Shown piece by piece: positions 7,534 to 9,570 of a stretch of 9,570 bases of DNA. Under the pieces are notes generated by a model. The model was not told the DNA's origin. It did no database searches and worked only from the letters and a program-made list of their open reading frames with translations. The DNA is from Bacillota bacterium (GTDB lineage: Bacteria > Bacillota > Clostridia > Peptostreptococcales > Anaerovoracaceae): positions 1 through 9,570 of the forward strand of contig JAEEPD010000050.1 in the NCBI GenBank assembly GCA_016284575.1, written 5' to 3'. Both the position numbers and the translations under genes were made by a program. Each line of letters begins with the position of its first letter. The stretch's first letter is position 1.

Positions 7534-8535
7534 ATGATACCTGAATTCGCAGAGAGGGAGGATAAGTTCAAGAGCTATCTTCACTCTGAGATTAAAAATT
7601 TTCTCTATGACGAGCTGGCGGAGGAGTTCTGCGTTTCCAACGGCATGGACTTTCTTGTCGGCGTTCCGCTGCCCTTTACTGCCACGGATCTGGTGAATTC
7701 CCAGTCCAAGGGCCTGCAGCTTACAAGCCTTGCGGACAACATGGTCATGTGCATAGGCGCAGATACCCATTTCAAGTACGCAGAGTACTACGAGCGCTTC
7801 CTCAAGAAGTTTTTTGACGAGGCGCTGATGTCCGTGCTGGTTGGCAAGGCCATAGAGGAGCTGAAAAAGGAGCACTTCAGGCGCTCCATGATATACTCCA
7901 GGGCGGCCCTGATGCTCGACAGCCAGTTTCCTGACAGCCTCTTTACCTACGCCTGCGCCTGCAGGGAATGGTATCTGAGCCTGGAGGGCGACGACTACCA
8001 GGAGCTGGTGGCGCTGCTCAAATCCGACGCCAACGAGTACTTCGAATATACTGTGGAGGCGGACCCGACCTATGCGGCGGCCTGGTACTATATGGGCTAT
8101 GCCTATCTGAATCAGGCCCAGTACACCAAGGCGGGGATCGCCTGGAACAAGTTCCTGGCTCTGGCCTCCGGCCGCGAGAAGGACAGGGAGGCGGTGGAGG
8201 AGATTCGCGAGAGGGTGGCTGCCCTTAAGGATCCCATAAGGATAGAGGAGGGCATCAATCAGCTTCTTATGGGCAGAGTCCGGGAAGCTTTGGCCATTCT
8301 TGAGCCCTATGTCGATACGGACTTTGCCGAGTGGTGGCCTCTGCACTACTATCTTGGCTGTGCCTACAGGGAACTGGGTCACCTGCCGGAGGCCATTGAG
8401 GGCTTCAGAAGGGTCATCGCCCTTGCTCCGTCCCATTACGAGAGCAATCTGGCTCTTTCGGAGCTCTATAAAGAGGCCGGGGACATGGATATGGCAGAAA
8501 AATACGCTCGGAAAGCCGAGCTTTTGAAGGGATAA
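7534..8535 (+). CDS. Tetratricopeptide-repeat protein of unknown function
   Basis: I do not recognise a named family. The 333-residue protein has no signal peptide and no membrane segment, so it is probably cytoplasmic. Residues 1-100 are not TPR. They are acidic and aromatic, with blocks such as GMDFLVGVPLPFTATDLV (37-54) and HFKYAEYYERFLKKFFDEAL (79-98). From about 100 on the protein is helical and TPR-like. Candidate repeats lie at about 112-147, 180-213 (AWYYMGYAYLNQAQYTKAGI), 238-260, 268-302 (LHYYLGCAYRELGHLPEAIE) and 304-331. The repeats at 180-213 and 268-302 are the clearest, with the consensus A/G-Y and P-EAI features. Such repeats form protein-binding scaffolds. The ATG at 7534 follows argS by 12 bases, with AGGCGGG at 7520-7526 as a modest ribosome binding site. 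Only 4 bases separate its stop from the lipid kinase start. It is probably cotranscribed with argS and the kinase, but no shared function follows from that. Confidence 0.85.
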   Translation: MIPEFAEREDKFKSYLHSEIKNFLYDELAEEFCVSNGMDFLVGVPLPFTATDLVNSQSKGLQLTSLADNMVMCIGADTHFKYAEYYERFLKKFFDEALMSVLVGKAIEELKKEHFRRSMIYSRAALMLDSQFPDSLFTYACACREWYLSLEGDDYQELVALLKSDANEYFEYTVEADPTYAAAWYYMGYAYLNQAQYTKAGIAWNKFLALASGREKDREAVEEIRERVAALKDPIRIEEGINQLLMGRVREALAILEPYVDTDFAEWWPLHYYLGCAYRELGHLPEAIEGFRRVIALAPSHYESNLALSELYKEAGDMDMAEKYARKAELLKG

Positions 8536-8539
8536 AATA

Positions 8540-9454
8540 ATGAATCATGTTTTTATCGTCAATCCTGCTGCAGGAAAGGGCAATGCTGTAAAGGAGATAT
8601 CGCCGAACGGCATGCAGGCCCTTCAGGAGCGTGGAGACTCCTTTGAGATCCACAGGAGCCTGAGCAAGCAGGAGATCTACGATTATGTGCATAAGGTTGC
8701 GGAAAAGGGCGAGCCTGTGCGCTTTTATGCCTGCGGCGGGGACGGTACCATCAACGACGTTCTTTGCGGCATGATAGGCTTTTCCAACGCTGAGCTGGCT
8801 GTGGTGCCCCTTGGCAGCGGCAACGACTTCGTCCGCAACTTTACAAACAAGCAGAATTTCCTGAACCCGGGAGCCCAGTTCGCTTCCAGGACAATGAACA
8901 TCGATGTCATAAGGGTGGGTGACACCTATTCCATCAACATGCTGAACATAGGCGTGGACTGCGATGTGGTGGTGGCTGCCAAAAATGCGTCCGGCAGGAT
9001 AATCAAGGGCAGCATGGCATATCTGGTGGGCGTAGCCCAGGTGCTGCCAAAGGCTAAGGGCTACAAGATGCGCTATGAGCTGGACGGCAAGACCTACGAG
9101 GAGGAACTCTTCCTTGCCGCTGTTGCCAACGGCATGTACTGCGGCGGTGGCTTTAAGAGCAGCCCCAGGTCCAGCCTGACCGACGGACTTATAGACGTGA
9201 GCATAATAAGGCCTGTGCAGGGCGCCAAGCTGCTGCAGATGCTGCTCAAATACCATCAGGGCACCCATCTTAAGGACAAGGAGGCTGACAAGTACATCAA
9301 GTACTTCCAGTGCAAGAAATTCACTCTGGAGCCGGTGGGCGATATAAACGTATCCATAGACGGCGAGGTGAGCATCTTCAAGCGGACCGAGTTTGAGATT
9401 ATGCCCGGCGCAGTAAAGCTGGCAGTCCCCCAGGGCTGCGAGCTCATACAGTAG
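8540..9454 (+). CDS. Diacylglycerol kinase-family lipid kinase (DagK/DgkB/YegS type)
   Basis: This soluble, membrane-associating kinase most likely phosphorylates diacylglycerol to phosphatidic acid with ATP. That would return diacylglycerol released by lipoteichoic acid or phospholipid turnover to phospholipid synthesis. The 304-residue length fits the family. The N-terminus MNHVFIVNPAAGKGNA is the classic family start. The nucleotide-binding loop is CGGDGTINDVL at 65-75, followed by VPLGSGNDFVRNF at 89-101. The second domain shows SINMLNIGVDCDVVV at 131-145, GGGFKSSPRSSLTDGLIDV at 202-220 and IDGE at 273-276. Asp215 and Glu276 sit where catalytic or structural acidic residues occur in DgkB-type enzymes. 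There are no transmembrane segments, so it is not the small integral-membrane DgkA. The start has GAAGGGA at 8526-8532, 7 bases upstream. It is the last gene before a promoter for the next unit. The family is secure; the exact lipid substrate is inferred, because YegS-type relatives accept other lipids. Confidence 0.94.
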   Translation: MNHVFIVNPAAGKGNAVKEISPNGMQALQERGDSFEIHRSLSKQEIYDYVHKVAEKGEPVRFYACGGDGTINDVLCGMIGFSNAELAVVPLGSGNDFVRNFTNKQNFLNPGAQFASRTMNIDVIRVGDTYSINMLNIGVDCDVVVAAKNASGRIIKGSMAYLVGVAQVLPKAKGYKMRYELDGKTYEEELFLAAVANGMYCGGGFKSSPRSSLTDGLIDVSIIRPVQGAKLLQMLLKYHQGTHLKDKEADKYIKYFQCKKFTLEPVGDINVSIDGEVSIFKRTEFEIMPGAVKLAVPQGCELIQ

Positions 9455-9484
9455 CGTTTTCGGTAGTTGCCGAGCTTTGGGTGC

Positions 9485-9512
9485 TTGATTTTCAGGCAGA
9501 AACAGGTATAAT
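9485..9512 (+). promoter_or_regulatory. Sigma-A-type promoter reading out of the right edge
   Basis: TTGATT at 9485-9490 (four of six bases of the -35 consensus) is separated by 16 bases from a perfect -10 box, TATAAT, at 9507-9512. Transcription would begin around 9518-9520. It lies after the end of the lipid kinase gene on the same strand, so it should start the transcription unit of the next gene beyond the window. An ATG at 9511 inside the -10 region opens only a 9-codon frame and is unlikely to be translated. The promoter is predicted from sequence alone, but it is the best match noticed in the window. Confidence 0.6.
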
Positions 9513-9518
9513 GAAAAG

Positions 9519-9556
9519 GCTTGCCCGCCGGCGCGGATGATCACAGGCAGACAAGC
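9519..9556 (+). other. Predicted 5'-terminal stem-loop of the downstream transcript
   Basis: GCTTG at 9519-9523 is the exact reverse complement of CAAGC at 9552-9556. Between them CCGC-CGGC-GCGG at 9525-9536 is a second, perfect 4-pair GC stem. The outer stem begins almost at the predicted transcription start, so the RNA could carry a 5'-end cap-like hairpin. Such structures can stabilise mRNA or affect initiation. This rests on base complementarity and the predicted promoter only. The whole tail, 9455-9570, shows no other gene I can support. Confidence 0.3.
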
Positions 9557-9570
9557 TGAATATGCAGGAG

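Noticed and set aside
6592..8436. A 614-codon minus-strand frame opposite argS and the TPR gene
   Set aside because: Same shadow effect. The plus-strand ArgRS signatures, ribosome binding sites and gene spacing explain the region; the antisense product shows no motif.
9459..9474. Possible terminator after the lipid kinase (TTCGGT-AGTT-GCCGAG)
   Set aside because: The stem has only 6 pairs, two of them G-U, and is followed by CTTTGGG and not a T-run. It is too weak to call an intrinsic terminator.
8414..9544. A 376-codon minus-strand frame opposite the lipid kinase
   Set aside because: The plus strand encodes a complete DagK-family protein with GGDGT and the other motifs. The antisense frame has low-complexity Leu/Ala/His composition and no family resemblance.

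Overview
The window is a compact, single-strand (+) stretch of core housekeeping genes from what looks like a member of the Firmicutes, most likely class Clostridia. The reasons are the order pheS-pheT-zapA-mutS2, a four-cysteine PheS of the Gram-positive type, a MutS2 with a C-terminal Smr domain, strong AGGAGG-like ribosome binding sites, and a moderately GC-rich codon usage that still uses AGA/AGG and ATA freely. The exact family is inference; no 16S or other marker is present.

Layout: 1-292 is the 3' end of pheS. It is followed by pheT (305-2737), zapA (2756-3319), mutS2 (3321-5723), a 64-base spacer with unusual dyad symmetry, argS (5788-7521), an unrecognised TPR-repeat protein (7534-8535) and a diacylglycerol/lipid kinase (8540-9454). 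The last 116 bases are largely non-coding and contain a good sigma-A-type promoter reading out of the window. No spacer exceeds 116 bases. Apart from the mutS2-argS and final spacers, gaps are 1-18 bases, so pheS-pheT-zapA-mutS2 and argS-TPR-kinase look like operon segments, possibly one long operon.

Functionally, PheS and PheT form the phenylalanyl-tRNA synthetase heterotetramer and ArgS charges tRNA-Arg. MutS2 acts on recombination intermediates and/or collided ribosomes. ZapA stabilises the FtsZ ring. The lipid kinase recycles diacylglycerol into phosphatidic acid. The common theme is translation and growth, with division and membrane upkeep attached.

I found no mobile element, CRISPR array, tRNA, rRNA, T-box riboswitch or defence system. 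The items most worth checking are the competing hairpins upstream of argS, the altered Smr motif of MutS2, the extended coiled coil of ZapA, the orphan N-terminal region of the TPR protein, and the promoter with a 5'-terminal hairpin at the right edge. Nothing here is clearly a new biological system.
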